From Nitrospiraceae bacterium (GTDB lineage Bacteria > Nitrospirota > Thermodesulfovibrionia > Thermodesulfovibrionales > Dissulfurispiraceae), in the NCBI GenBank assembly GCA_012517735.1, contig JAAYUK010000041.1:1-55314 (forward strand): a stretch of DNA of 55,314 nt, written 5' to 3'. Every line of letters begins with the position of its first letter. Position 1 is the stretch's first letter. The notes below the pieces were generated by a model, which worked only from the letters and a program-made list of their open reading frames with translations, ran no database searches and was not told where the DNA came from. The translations under genes were made by a program, and so were the position numbers. Of this stretch, positions 17,662 to 26,994 are shown piece after piece.

Positions 17662-20600
17662 TTATGCAGTAAAGATTGTATTCAGCTTTGCAGCCAGGGC
17701 ATTGACCGTAAACGGCTTCTGGATGAAATGCATTCCCTCGTCAAGCACGCCGCGTTTGATAACCGCATCGGAGGTATAGCCGGACATGAAGAGCACCTTG
17801 ATGTCGGGGCGGAGCGCACTGATCCGGTCGCGCATCTGCATGCCGTTCATGCCCGGCATGATGACGTCGGTCAGCAGCAGGTCGAAGCGGGCATTGCCGT
17901 CCCCGGCAATGCGGAGCGCTTCCTCAGGCGAGACCACCGCAGTAACAGAGTAGCCAAGTTTCTCGAGCGTTGCTTTTGTCACCCGGCAGAGTATTTCATC
18001 ATCCTCAACCAGAAGAATTGAACCATTTCCGGCGATAGCCGTTTCCTGCACCGGTTCCACTGCGGTGGCATCCCCGTCGACGCGCGGGAAGTAGAGCTTG
18101 AATATGGTCCCGATTCCTACCTCGCTGTAGACCGTGATAAAACCCTGGTTCTGCCTGACAATGCCGTAGATCATTGCCAAACCCAGTCCCGTGCCCCTGC
18201 CGACTTCCTTGGTGGTGAAAAAGGGTTCGAAGATATGTTCGATGTTTTCGGCACTGATGCCGACCCCGTCATCGCTCACCGAGAGCTGCACATACTTTCC
18301 GGGCTGAAATTCGGCATGGAGACGGCAATAGGCATCATCGAATTCGACATTTGCGGTTTCGATCGTCAGCTTTCCGCCGTCCGGCATTGCGTCCCGGGCA
18401 TTGACCGCAAGGTTCATCAGGATTTGATCAATTTGGGACGGGTCGATTTTGATCCTGCCGAGCGACGGCCCGGGGACAAAGCGGAGCGAGATATCTTCCC
18501 CGATGAGGCGGGCGAGGGTTTTCTCCGCATTGGCGACCAGTGCGTTCAGATCCACAACCTGCGGGGCGATAACCTGTTTGCGGGAGAACGCGAGCAGCTG
18601 ACGGGTGATGTCGCGGGCGCGTGTGGCGGCCTGAAGGATTTCGCCGAGCTGTTCATGAAGGGGATCCTCCGGGGAGAGCTTCATCTTGATCAGCTCAAGC
18701 GAGATGAAAATAACAGCAAGCATGTTGTTGAAGTCGTGCGCGACCCCCCCCGCCAGTCGGCCGACCGATTCCATTTTCTGTGCCTGTATGATTTGCTCCT
18801 GCAGCAGATTCCGTTCCTCCTCCGCACGTTTCCGGGCGGAAATGTCCTGAACAATACCGACCATGCGTTGCGCTTTTCCGGTCTGGTCATAGTCAGCACG
18901 CCCGACGTTCGCAACCCACAGATCCGTCCCGTCGGGCAGCACCACCCGGAACTCGGTCGTTAAGGTCGATCGCTCCTGGATAGCCCTTTGCGCGGCGGTC
19001 CGGACCTGCTCGGCATCGTCGGGGTGCAGCATCCGCATGAAATCCAATTCCGTCCCGCCAAACCTGGTCTGGCCGAACAGCTCATAACATTCGGGCGACC
19101 AGATGACAGTATTGGTCACAAGATTCCATTCCCAAACTCCCATTTTGGCCGACCGGAGTGCAAGATGCAGCCTGGACTCGCTTTCCCGGAGGGCCGCTTC
19201 CGCCCTGCATTTGGCGAGCGCGACCGCCAGATATCCGGCAAGCCGTTCCCAGAGGGCGATCATGTCGGGACGAAACATTCCAGTCCGGCGATCGTTCATC
19301 TGCAGCAGCCCCAAATGGTTCTCGCCGACCGTAAGCGCAATCAGGGCAACGGATTCATAACCCTCGCCATTGCACCGGTTCCTCGTGCGTGCCAGACGGT
19401 CCTGTTCCGATGTCGTTGCAAGAAGCTCCGACGTGCTGTTGGTCCAGAAACTTCCCTTGGAGGTGAAGAATGGTTTTGCTGGGTCGAAGCGGCCCGCAAT
19501 CACGTTGCCGCACATGCAGTCGAGAACCGGATTGCCGATCTCGTCGCGGATGAGCTGGCCGGAGAGGTCCCGGCTGCAGAGCGAGTTTTCCGCCTGGACA
19601 AAGTCGGGAGGGAATCCGCGAAACTCGAAGTACGGATAATCGTCGCCCTCTTTGAGCCTGATGCCGACCGCTTCGCATCCGGAATGCTTTTGAAAGAACG
19701 CTGCCGCTGAATGAATGACCCCGTGTTCGCTGACGCCCTGGTTGACCAGCCGGAGAAATTCGACGGTGATTTCCCGCTCCCATGCAGCGTTTTCACGATC
19801 GGTAATATCGCGGGAAATGCCGAACATGCCGATGACCGCTCCCTCTTCATTTCTGAGCGGTCCTTTGGTAGAAAGGAACGTGATCAGACCTCCGGGAGTA
19901 TCGGCTTTTTCGTGAAACGTATCGGTTCGCCCCGATTCGATGACCTCCCGGTCATTGCCCATGATGAGAGCAGCCTGCTCCGGCGGAAACAGCATGGTAT
20001 CGTCATGGCCGATCACCGTATCGGCTGATCTGCCGGTCATGGCAACGGCGGCCTGATTGAACAGAATATACCGGCCCGCCAGATCCTTCGCAAAGATGGC
20101 GTCTGTTGAGCTGTTTGCAATGGCATCGAGCAGCTGCAGATCCCGCAAACGCTCGGCCTGAGCCTCACGCTCTTTGAGCGAAGAAAGGAGATGTTGGCGC
20201 TGGCGGATGAGTACCCCGCCGGCAGCGACCATGAAGAGGGAAAGGATGCCTGCAAGGGCGATCCAGACGGCATCACGGTTGCTTTCGGCAAAAACTTCGT
20301 CGCGATCCATTTTGGCAACAAGAAACCAGTCGGTCCCCTTCACTGCCTGCGCAACGCCGAGAACCGGCACGCCGCGGTAATCGACACCCTGCAGGGGCTG
20401 GCCCGAAACGGCTTCGCCCCGGAGCACTTTTGCCGCAAGAAGATCGGTCTGCGATAGGGGCCGATGGAGCGTAGTCGCCGCATCCGAAACGTGGCGCAGA
20501 TTATTCAGGAACACAATCCGGTCCCCATCACGTCTGATGAGCAGGACTTCGCCGGATGCGCTCGGGACAGGCCAGGTCTGAAGTGTGCGAAAGAGATACC

Positions 20601-21420
20601 CGGAGGGGTCCGTATGCAGGATAACGACTGGACCCGGCTTGCCTCCGACTGCCGGAAGCGGTGCGAGGAAATCCAGGTGCAGGCGCCCGGCCTGGTCACG
20701 ATACGGGCCAAAGTGGGAAACGCTGTCAAGCTCGGCAACCCTTCGGGCCGCAGCCTTGAGTAATGGATCGGCATCACCATGAGAGCCTGCGGTGTGCAGG
20801 ATGGGGAATCCCTGATCGTCAAGGAGGAGCAGCAGTTCAAAATCCTTTTCCCTGCCGAAGCTCGCAATCCGGTTCTGGAATTCCTTGAACGCAGCAGCGT
20901 CGCCGGCAGATCGCCAGCGGACATACGCATCAGAAAAAAATATGCTGTTTTGTACAAAGCGGGCATCGCCGAGACGCTCCTGGAGCCAGTTTTCGATCTG
21001 GGCGGTCTTGAGGTCGGCGATCGTCTGAAGGCGTGCTTCTTCCTTGGCGAGCTGATGCAAAGACACATGATAAACGGTGCCGGCAGTCAGGGCAGCAATG
21101 ACCATGCCAATGAACATTCCGGGAATCAGCAGGGAGCGCAGGCCGCCGACGGGCGTAAATTGCGCTCCAGCGCTTTTGAGAAGCCGCCGGATCAACAGGT
21201 ACAGCAGCAAGGACGTTATGGCGACAAAGAGCCATCCCTTCAGGGTGCTGACAAGAGTGATTTTTTCGGGATCGTTGAACAGCAGGGAAACAGCCTTGTC
21301 CGAGAGCAGTATCCAGAGCGAGGCAAAGCAGGCGTATGCAAGCACAATCGAAAGCGCTGCAGAACTGCCGGGCATGGCAGCATTCGGGGTGCTCCTGGAA
21401 ACGGGTGTGTCTTGAGCCAC
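17662..21420 (-). CDS. Hybrid sensor histidine kinase (membrane sensor, PAS, GAF, PAS, HisKA, HATPase, REC)
   Basis: The protein has about 1252 residues from GTG 21418-21420, chosen because AGGAGGGA lies 11 nt upstream (a TTG at 21447 is the alternative). Three N-terminal helices precede an extracytoplasmic sensor at about 125-380 and a fourth helix near 395. Then come a PAS domain ([20 protein letters not shown]), a GAF domain with several Cys, and a second PAS with a PAC motif. The HisKA box [14 protein letters not shown] keeps its phospho-accepting His. The HATPase has DDGVGIS and [13 protein letters not shown], and the terminal receiver has [12 protein letters not shown]. All catalytic features are intact. 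No output regulator is adjacent. Confidence 0.93.
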   Translation of the reverse strand: MAQDTPVSRSTPNAAMPGSSAALSIVLAYACFASLWILLSDKAVSLLFNDPEKITLVSTLKGWLFVAITSLLLYLLIRRLLKSAGAQFTPVGGLRSLLIPGMFIGMVIAALTAGTVYHVSLHQLAKEEARLQTIADLKTAQIENWLQERLGDARFVQNSIFFSDAYVRWRSAGDAAAFKEFQNRIASFGREKDFELLLLLDDQGFPILHTAGSHGDADPLLKAAARRVAELDSVSHFGPYRDQAGRLHLDFLAPLPAVGGKPGPVVILHTDPSGYLFRTLQTWPVPSASGEVLLIRRDGDRIVFLNNLRHVSDAATTLHRPLSQTDLLAAKVLRGEAVSGQPLQGVDYRGVPVLGVAQAVKGTDWFLVAKMDRDEVFAESNRDAVWIALAGILSLFMVAAGGVLIRQRQHLLSSLKEREAQAERLRDLQLLDAIANSSTDAIFAKDLAGRYILFNQAAVAMTGRSADTVIGHDDTMLFPPEQAALIMGNDREVIESGRTDTFHEKADTPGGLITFLSTKGPLRNEEGAVIGMFGISRDITDRENAAWEREITVEFLRLVNQGVSEHGVIHSAAAFFQKHSGCEAVGIRLKEGDDYPYFEFRGFPPDFVQAENSLCSRDLSGQLIRDEIGNPVLDCMCGNVIAGRFDPAKPFFTSKGSFWTNSTSELLATTSEQDRLARTRNRCNGEGYESVALIALTVGENHLGLLQMNDRRTGMFRPDMIALWERLAGYLAVALAKCRAEAALRESESRLHLALRSAKMGVWEWNLVTNTVIWSPECYELFGQTRFGGTELDFMRMLHPDDAEQVRTAAQRAIQERSTLTTEFRVVLPDGTDLWVANVGRADYDQTGKAQRMVGIVQDISARKRAEEERNLLQEQIIQAQKMESVGRLAGGVAHDFNNMLAVIFISLELIKMKLSPEDPLHEQLGEILQAATRARDITRQLLAFSRKQVIAPQVVDLNALVANAEKTLARLIGEDISLRFVPGPSLGRIKIDPSQIDQILMNLAVNARDAMPDGGKLTIETANVEFDDAYCRLHAEFQPGKYVQLSVSDDGVGISAENIEHIFEPFFTTKEVGRGTGLGLAMIYGIVRQNQGFITVYSEVGIGTIFKLYFPRVDGDATAVEPVQETAIAGNGSILLVEDDEILCRVTKATLEKLGYSVTAVVSPEEALRIAGDGNARFDLLLTDVIMPGMNGMQMRDRISALRPDIKVLFMSGYTSDAVIKRGVLDEGMHFIQKPFTVNALAAKLNTIFTA

Positions 21421-21570
21421 GGGACCGATTCCCTCCTGGTCAGACAACGGGTAGTGCGCGTTCCGGATCGGCCAGGGATGAATCCGACAGGCAATACATC
21501 GGGAATGCCCATGCCGATCCCATTTATAGTATAGGGGAAATCCTCCGACCCGCCAAGCAAAAGTGCGGAG

Positions 21571-22122
21571 CTATCTGATACGCTTCGAAATTGCCCTGAA
21601 CTCGTCCGTTCCCGCTGCCTTCAGGAGCTGGAAGAGCACGGTTTCGGTGCAGGTGATAACCGCCCCTGCGTCACGCATGAACTCAACGCCGGTCTGCCAG
21701 TTGTCCTGGGTGCGGGAACAGACGGCATCCCTGACCAGATGCACGGCAAAGCCCTGATTCATCAAATCCAGCGCTGTCTGGAGCACGCAGACGTGCGTTT
21801 CCATGCCGGTCAGCAGGACGGTCTTGCGTTCCGTTGTTTTCAGAGCATCGGCGAATGCGGGTTCGCCGCAGCAGCTGAAGGAAGTCTTGACAACCGGTGC
21901 ATAGACGGCAAGAGCATCCCTGATTTCGGGAATGGTAGGGCCCAGTCCTTTGGGGTACTGTTCCGTAAGCAGCGTCGGAATCTGCATCAGCTTTGCGATT
22001 TCAATAAGGTGTTGGCAGTTGGCAATTACCGTATCTTTCTGACCCATGGCGGGGACCAGACGCTCCTGAATATCAATAATGACCAGCGCAACGTTGGTGC
22101 GGTCGAGGATCAGTTTTTCCAT
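21571..22122 (-). CDS. Isochorismatase-family hydrolase
   Basis: The 183-residue protein starts at ATG 22120-22122, set by AAGGAG 6 nt upstream. It shows the cysteine-hydrolase triad of the isochorismatase superfamily: Asp in LVIIDIQERL, Lys in VVKTSFSC, and Cys in GMETHVCVLQTALDL. It is closest to the YcaC/nicotinamidase-like group by general look. The substrate cannot be read from sequence or neighbours. It is divergent from the MFS gene. Confidence 0.88.
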   Translation of the reverse strand: MEKLILDRTNVALVIIDIQERLVPAMGQKDTVIANCQHLIEIAKLMQIPTLLTEQYPKGLGPTIPEIRDALAVYAPVVKTSFSCCGEPAFADALKTTERKTVLLTGMETHVCVLQTALDLMNQGFAVHLVRDAVCSRTQDNWQTGVEFMRDAGAVITCTETVLFQLLKAAGTDEFRAISKRIR

Positions 22123-22219
22123 GGGATGCTCCTTGGGGAGTAACGTTTCTGTTTCCATATTAGCATCGTTCTTTTACCGGTGCCAAGTCACGAGGTTTTA
22201 CGGACTGTTTCCGAAATGC

Positions 22220-22225
22220 TATAGT
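22220..22225 (+). promoter_or_regulatory. -10 element for MFS gene, possibly leaderless
   Basis: TATAGT ends 9 bp before the only plausible ATG (22235) of the transporter, and there is no ribosome-binding site between them. Transcription starting at the usual distance would leave 2-3 nt of leader. Confidence 0.35.
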
Positions 22226-22234
22226 CCCCCTATC

Positions 22235-23470
22235 ATGAACGCCGGCCGACTTCCTTTTCATTATGGATGGATTATTGTTGCAACCGGCATGCTCTGCATC
22301 TTTGCATGCCTCGGGCTTGGCCGTTTTGCGCTCGGGATGCTCCTGCCTTCCATGTCTTTCAGTCTTGGGCTGAGTTATGCCGAAATGGGGTTCATCAGCA
22401 CCGGGAACTTTCTCGGGTATCTCCTTTCGGTGCTCGTCAGCGGGCTCTGGGCGGTCCGTTTCGGGCTCCGGCAGCTTATCTGCGTAGCGCTTACCATAGC
22501 GGGCGGTTCGATGCTGCTGGTGAGCTTTGCGGATGCTTTTCCCGGCGTACTTGCCCTCTATTTTCTGACCGGGATCGGCAGCGGCGCGACGAATGTGGCC
22601 GTGATGGCGATGGTTTCTCTCTGGTTCGGTCCAGCCCTGCGCGGACGGGCGCACGGATGTATCGTCATCGGCTCCGGTTTTGCAATCATGCTGACCGGCA
22701 CGCTCATTCCGCATATCAATGCAACCGTCGGCGCCGATGGCTGGAGGGTGAGCTGGAAACTCCTTGGCGCAATGGTTTCCCTTGTCGCAGCGCTCAGCTT
22801 CCTGCTGATGCGCGATACGCCGCGCGAAGCAGGGCTTCTGCCTGCGGGTTCAGCGAACGGCGAGGCATCGCATCATGCAACAGTAGCTGCTGCTCCTGCA
22901 GTCAACGTCTTCCGCATGCCAAGGCTCTACCATCTCGGAGCGATCTATTTTCTCTTCGGATTCACCTATGCAATCTATGTCACCTTTCTTGTGACCATGC
23001 TGGTGAGCGAACGCGGTTTCTCCGAGGGGATTGCGGGGACGTTCTGGTCGTGGATCGGTTTTCTGAGCCTCTTTTCCGGACCGGTCTTCGGATCGCTCTC
23101 CGACCGGATCGGACGACGGATTTCGCTGATGCTGGTCTTTGCGTTTCAGGCTGCGGCATATCTTCTTGCAGGCTCGGGCCTTGCGGGGGGATTCCTCTGG
23201 GTTTCGATCGGACTGTTCGGCCTTGTGGCGTGGAGTATTCCGTCGATCATGGCTGCCGCCGTTGCCGACACGGTCGGCCCGCAGCGGGCGGGAAAGGCAT
23301 TCGGACTGGTTACTTTCATCTTCGGCATCGGCCAGATCCTCGGCCCTTCGCTGGCCGGGCTTCTGGCAGAACGGAGCGGCAGTTTCTCCGGAAGCTTTCT
23401 CCTTGCCGGAGGGCTTGCCGCGCTGGCAATTGTGCTGACGGCGTTTTTGAAGCGCCGGACATGCCGCTGA
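22235..23470 (+). CDS. MFS transporter
   Basis: The protein has 411 residues and 12 predicted helices. The start is taken at the ATG before NAGRLPFHYGWIIVATGML. The first loop reads NFLGYLLSVLVSGLWAVRFG, and the mid-loop motif GPVFGSLSDRIGRRISLML is the classic MFS loop. It resembles YbfB/YjiJ-type MFS proteins in its N-terminus; the substrate is unknown. It overlaps the next gene by 10 bp, indicating an operon. Confidence 0.9.
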   Translation: MNAGRLPFHYGWIIVATGMLCIFACLGLGRFALGMLLPSMSFSLGLSYAEMGFISTGNFLGYLLSVLVSGLWAVRFGLRQLICVALTIAGGSMLLVSFADAFPGVLALYFLTGIGSGATNVAVMAMVSLWFGPALRGRAHGCIVIGSGFAIMLTGTLIPHINATVGADGWRVSWKLLGAMVSLVAALSFLLMRDTPREAGLLPAGSANGEASHHATVAAAPAVNVFRMPRLYHLGAIYFLFGFTYAIYVTFLVTMLVSERGFSEGIAGTFWSWIGFLSLFSGPVFGSLSDRIGRRISLMLVFAFQAAAYLLAGSGLAGGFLWVSIGLFGLVAWSIPSIMAAAVADTVGPQRAGKAFGLVTFIFGIGQILGPSLAGLLAERSGSFSGSFLLAGGLAALAIVLTAFLKRRTCR

Positions 23471-23862
23471 CCGAACGCATTCTCATCGGCGCGTTCATTT
23501 TCGGCATCATCGGGCTGTTTACCCTGATCGGCATCCTGACGCCCGGAGTCGGGTGGTTTCTCTATCTTTTTCTCATCCCGTTCTGGGCCATGTTTCCGGT
23601 AGTGGTTGTCGGCAGCACCGGAGCACTCTATCTGCTCGGGGCCTATCTGGTCGGGTTTCCGCTTGCCAAGCTCCTGCTCAAAAATACCGGGTGGTATGCC
23701 CGGGCGCAGAAGGACTTGCGCACCAAAGGGCGCACGTCCATCGGCGGCTTCACGGTTTCCTCAGGCGGCTCAGGTGGTTCGTGGAGCTCCGGCAGTTCCG
23801 GAGGGTCGTTCTCGGGAGGCGGGGGATCCTCAGGCGGCGGCGGAGCTTCAGGCAGCTGGTAG
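23461..23862 (+). CDS. Small membrane protein with Gly/Ser-rich tail (TPM-tail-like)
   Basis: The 133-residue protein starts at ATG 23461 inside the end of the MFS gene. Two hydrophobic helices (about 8-30 and 38-62) are followed by a basic linker and a long Gly/Ser/Trp tail (SSGGSGGSWSSGSSGGSFSG and similar). Such tails are typical of TPM-domain (YgcG-like) proteins, but the N-terminal TPM domain is absent here. It may be a shortened relative or an independent protein; I do not know its function. Confidence 0.75.
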   Translation: MPLTERILIGAFIFGIIGLFTLIGILTPGVGWFLYLFLIPFWAMFPVVVVGSTGALYLLGAYLVGFPLAKLLLKNTGWYARAQKDLRTKGRTSIGGFTVSSGGSGGSWSSGSSGGSFSGGGGSSGGGGASGSW

Positions 23863-23914
23863 TAATGGTTTTGCTTTCCTGACAGCCGCGGGCTTCGCAC
23901 CGCAAATATGTCCT

Positions 23915-23998
23915 CTCTGTGCCGCCTTGCTGAATAAATCCGCTCTGTTGCCAGCCCAGCTGAGCTCTGAACGCTTTCGATCGAATCCAATGACAATT
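23915..23998 (-). mobile_element. MITE-like element, copy 2 (decayed)
   Basis: In minus orientation one end is well kept: CCAATGACAATT at 23987-23998, then the conserved inner run with GAATAAATCCGCTCTGTTGC. The other end has diverged beyond recognition near the preceding gene. It is the most eroded of the five copies and has no visible flanking duplication. Confidence 0.65.
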
Positions 23999-24095
23999 TC
24001 GGGATACTGTCTCGCAGCAAGATTTTACAAGACAAGGATCGGTATTTCCCCTAAAATGGAATCAAGATTAAAGCACAGGCAGCAGAGGAGGCGCA

Positions 24096-24488
24096 ATGCA
24101 GAGTACAGAACTGAGCGGTTTTTTTATTAAAGGAAACGTCTGTAAGGGAGAAGCATCCGTTGCGATCAAGGAACTTCCTTGGGCGGAACATCCTTCCTTT
24201 AAAGGAGTACACATGAAACATCTTTTATCGGGGCAGGAGACTGCAGGATTGCTGAGCTGCCATCTTGTCAGAATTGACCCGAATTGTGAAATCGGCAATC
24301 ATATCCACGACGGTAAAGTTGAAGTACACACCGTCCTTGCAGGGGGAGGCGGATGCGAGCTGGACGGTAAATGGGTGCCCTACGAACAGGGAACCATTTC
24401 CATCATTCCATCAGCTGCACCTCATAAGGTAATGGCGGGCCAGTCCGGCCTTTACCTGTACGCAAAGTTTTCTCCGGCTCTGGTTTAA
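24096..24488 (+). CDS. Single-domain cupin protein
   Basis: The 130-residue protein has a beta-barrel with cupin motif 1 'GNHIHDGKVEVHTVLAGGG' (His, His, Glu and a following His at about 71-80) and motif 2 'IPSAAPHKV' (His near 113). These would bind one metal ion. AGAGGAGG lies about 6 nt before ATG. It stands 20 bp upstream of an AraC-type regulator gene, and a paired sensing or detoxifying role is possible but not shown. Confidence 0.85.
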   Translation: MQSTELSGFFIKGNVCKGEASVAIKELPWAEHPSFKGVHMKHLLSGQETAGLLSCHLVRIDPNCEIGNHIHDGKVEVHTVLAGGGGCELDGKWVPYEQGTISIIPSAAPHKVMAGQSGLYLYAKFSPALV

Positions 24489-24508
24489 GAGAGACGTGGG
24501 GGAGTATC

Positions 24509-25480
24509 ATGGGAGCGAGTCTGAGATATCAGATGGCAGGCCATAAAAAGACCTGTATGCCAGAAGAAGAGCTCAGGGAACGCCTGCCCATGAACTGGCA
24601 GGATCGAGATGTGCTGTTTGATCCGGTTCAGAGCAGTATCAAGCTGATTCAGGCGAAAAACATCACCAACTATCTTCCGAGTCACGTACATCAGAAACTC
24701 TATATCGGCTTGATTGATGACGGGAAACGAGTCATGCGGTACCGGGGTGAATCCTCCCCGATGGGAAGGGGAAACCTCTTCCTGATCAATATTGATGAAG
24801 CACATGAATGCGATGATGATGCCCACAGTTTTCGAGTTGTTGGCTTCGATGAAAAAACCGTTATCAAGATTGCGAAAGAAATCAATCCGGATTCGCCGGT
24901 AAGCAGCATCGCATTTAACAAGTTAGTAACGACAGACCGCTTCTTGTATCGGGAGATAGCCGCATTTTTCCAGATGACGGCTGCTCCCGCCCCGAAACTG
25001 GCGGTGGAGTCGCTCATGAACGGCATTTTATCCCGGCTTGTCCTGAAACACACCTGCTCCAGCTCAACTCTGCTGTCCCGGCCACTGTCATTTACCGCAG
25101 CAGTTCGTGTCGCAAAGGAATATATACACGACAATTATGCCGAAGACATATCGCTGAGTGAACTGGCGGTCATATCGCGATTGACCCCCTTTCACCTGAG
25201 TCGTATTTTTACCAACACGTATGGACTTCCGCCACATCTCTATCTGATACGTCTGCGGGTTGAAACTGCAAAAAGGGCCCTTTTGCAGAATGACTCAACG
25301 ATCGCTGATGTGGCAGTAAGCACCGGGTTCTACGATCACAGCCATTTTGCCAGGGTATTTAAGCGATATGTAGGCGTTACCCCGCGGCAGTATGTTGAGA
25401 TGCACAGGCAAAGATCACGTCCCGGTGAGTCTGATGCGCACAAGGAGGATGCATGCACAAGGCAGCAAGGGCCACCATAG
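24509..25480 (+). CDS. AraC-family transcriptional regulator
   Basis: The 323-residue protein has an N-terminal cupin-like ligand domain at about 35-110 (NITNYLPSHVHQKLYIGLID, MGRGNLFLINIDEAHECDDD). A C-terminal double helix-turn-helix at about 205-300 (YAEDISLSELAVISRLTPFH, then TIADVAVSTGFYDHSHFARV) ends in FKRYVGVTPRQY. The ligand is unknown. GGGGGAG lies 5 nt before ATG. The 3' end overlaps the next gene by 28 bp, so this regulator most likely controls the block it heads. Confidence 0.92.
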   Translation: MGASLRYQMAGHKKTCMPEEELRERLPMNWQDRDVLFDPVQSSIKLIQAKNITNYLPSHVHQKLYIGLIDDGKRVMRYRGESSPMGRGNLFLINIDEAHECDDDAHSFRVVGFDEKTVIKIAKEINPDSPVSSIAFNKLVTTDRFLYREIAAFFQMTAAPAPKLAVESLMNGILSRLVLKHTCSSSTLLSRPLSFTAAVRVAKEYIHDNYAEDISLSELAVISRLTPFHLSRIFTNTYGLPPHLYLIRLRVETAKRALLQNDSTIADVAVSTGFYDHSHFARVFKRYVGVTPRQYVEMHRQRSRPGESDAHKEDACTRQQGPP

Positions 25481-25779
25481 GGGCTCTTTTGACGTTGCTC
25501 GCGGTAGTACTCATAGCGTATACAGCCGGAGCATATTCCGAAACTGTCATTACCGTAAAGGGAACGGTTTATGGGGAGCGGTGGACCGATAAAGGGGAAG
25601 TCGCCCAGGTCTCCATACTGACGGTGGACGGAGATGAACTGCTGGTGAATGACAGTATCGCTGGCAAGGAACTGTTCAAGGTCGTTGATCAGAATGTGAA
25701 AGTGACCGGCGCAGTGCTGATCGATGCTGAGGGGAAGAAAAGAATCACGGTTCATGATTTTGAAGTGGTACAAAACTAA
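25453..25779 (+). CDS. Small exported protein, OB-fold-like
   Basis: The 108-residue protein has a clear signal peptide (ATIGALLTLLAVVLIAYTAG) followed by a short all-beta domain (VITVKGTVYG, VSILTVDGDELLVND, LFKVVDQNVKVTGAVLI, RITVHDFEVV). The strand order resembles small OB-fold periplasmic proteins. ACAAGGAGG lies 5 nt before ATG, inside the end of the AraC gene. The partner is likely the Tat-exported metallo-hydrolase encoded next. Confidence 0.8.
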   Translation: MHKAARATIGALLTLLAVVLIAYTAGAYSETVITVKGTVYGERWTDKGEVAQVSILTVDGDELLVNDSIAGKELFKVVDQNVKVTGAVLIDAEGKKRITVHDFEVVQN

Positions 25780-25817
25780 AACTATCGATATTGTGAAATA
25801 GCGAAACAGGAGGAAGA

Positions 25818-26888
25818 ATGCATCGAAGAGACTTCTTGAAAGGGATGGCTGCCTCAGGAGCTGCCCTTGCACTGGGAGGCCTTGAGGTCGCAGGGGTTGC
25901 CGACAATGCATGGGCAGGCCCGAGCAAGGTCGATATTGGTCAGTGCAAGTCAGTGAAGATAACCTGTGTATCAGAGACCAGCTGGTTTGATTCCGCCAAG
26001 ATGGCCCAGGATATCAAGAATGGCGGCGGAGCAATGGTTTCTCACTACGATATTCCGTGGTCGCAGGACAACATCGGCGGCTATAGTGCGCTCATCGAGG
26101 TCGAGCATCTGGACGGATCAAAGCACCTGATCCTCATGGACACGGGTTGGAAGCAGGATTGGATGGACTACGTTTTCCAGAAGAGCGGCGTAGACAGCCT
26201 GCTGGAACGAAAGAAAATCGATGTGCTCGTTATGAGTCACGAACATGAGGACCATTATTGGGGCCTGAAATCGACGCTCAAGCGGTATCAGAACATTCCG
26301 ATGGTCATTCCGAACACATTCTATCCTGAAGGCAAGGCACTGCTCAAGGGAAAGTACAAGAATGACAAGGCGAAGGTTGAAAACAACATACCGCACACCG
26401 GAGAGCTGGTTGAGGTTGGTGCAAATCAGGTGTACAAGATGTATCCCGGAGTTGCGGTCAAAATGTTCGATGTTCCTATCCTGCTCCGTGTTCGTGGTGA
26501 GCAGGCGCTGATCTTCAACATCAAGGATAAAGGGGTAGCAACGGTCACGGGATGCTGTCATATGGGGATCCTCAACCTCACCAATTGGGCAGCCAGAAAT
26601 ATCGAGGGGTACAAGCCGTATGCCCTCTATGGAGGTCTTCATATCGCTGCATTTGAGAACTGGGACCCCAAATTTGATGACATTATCAACGGCCTCAAAC
26701 GGATGAAGTTGTCAAAGATCGGCTGCAACCATTGCACCGGGTGGGTCTGGGCACAGCGCGCCCGGGAAATGGGACTGCCAATACTTCTGGGAACCAACAA
26801 GTATCGAGAATACAAGAAAGTGCCGACTACGGGCCCCGGAGCGAAGGAGAATGTTTACCTTCGGAATGGCGATGTCATAGTACTGTAA
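25818..26888 (+). CDS. Tat-exported metallo-beta-lactamase-fold protein
   Basis: The 356-residue protein begins with a Tat signal (MHRRDFLKGMAASGAALALG), so it folds with its metal in the cytoplasm before export. The metal motif HEHEDH is at residues 141-146. Later possible ligands are CCHMG near 242, GGLHIAAF near 272 and CNHCTGW near 303. The overall plan recalls the methanopterin-synthesis-related MBL group, with no evidence for that reaction. ACAGGAGG lies about 6 nt before ATG. A strong terminator follows. The substrate is unknown. Confidence 0.9.
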   Translation: MHRRDFLKGMAASGAALALGGLEVAGVADNAWAGPSKVDIGQCKSVKITCVSETSWFDSAKMAQDIKNGGGAMVSHYDIPWSQDNIGGYSALIEVEHLDGSKHLILMDTGWKQDWMDYVFQKSGVDSLLERKKIDVLVMSHEHEDHYWGLKSTLKRYQNIPMVIPNTFYPEGKALLKGKYKNDKAKVENNIPHTGELVEVGANQVYKMYPGVAVKMFDVPILLRVRGEQALIFNIKDKGVATVTGCCHMGILNLTNWAARNIEGYKPYALYGGLHIAAFENWDPKFDDIINGLKRMKLSKIGCNHCTGWVWAQRAREMGLPILLGTNKYREYKKVPTTGPGAKENVYLRNGDVIVL

Positions 26889-26896
26889 TCCACTGA

Positions 26897-26940
26897 GCGT
26901 TGCTGCCTGCCCTGTTGGAATGCGGCAGCAACGCTTCTTT
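26897..26940 (+). terminator. Rho-independent terminator after the MBL gene
   Basis: GCGTTGCTGC (26897-26906) and GCAGCAACGC (26925-26934) form a perfect 10-bp stem followed by TTCTTT. Confidence 0.8.
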
Positions 26941-26994
26941 CCGAGTCAAAAATTCATCGATTTGCGCTTTGAAAAAAGCGATGGAGGGGTTTTT

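Noticed and set aside
22267-23460. Long frame inside the MFS gene reading into the Gly/Ser-tail protein
   Set aside because: Only the part from ATG 23461 is real; upstream it is an out-of-frame copy of the transporter with an implausible Cys/Arg-rich composition.
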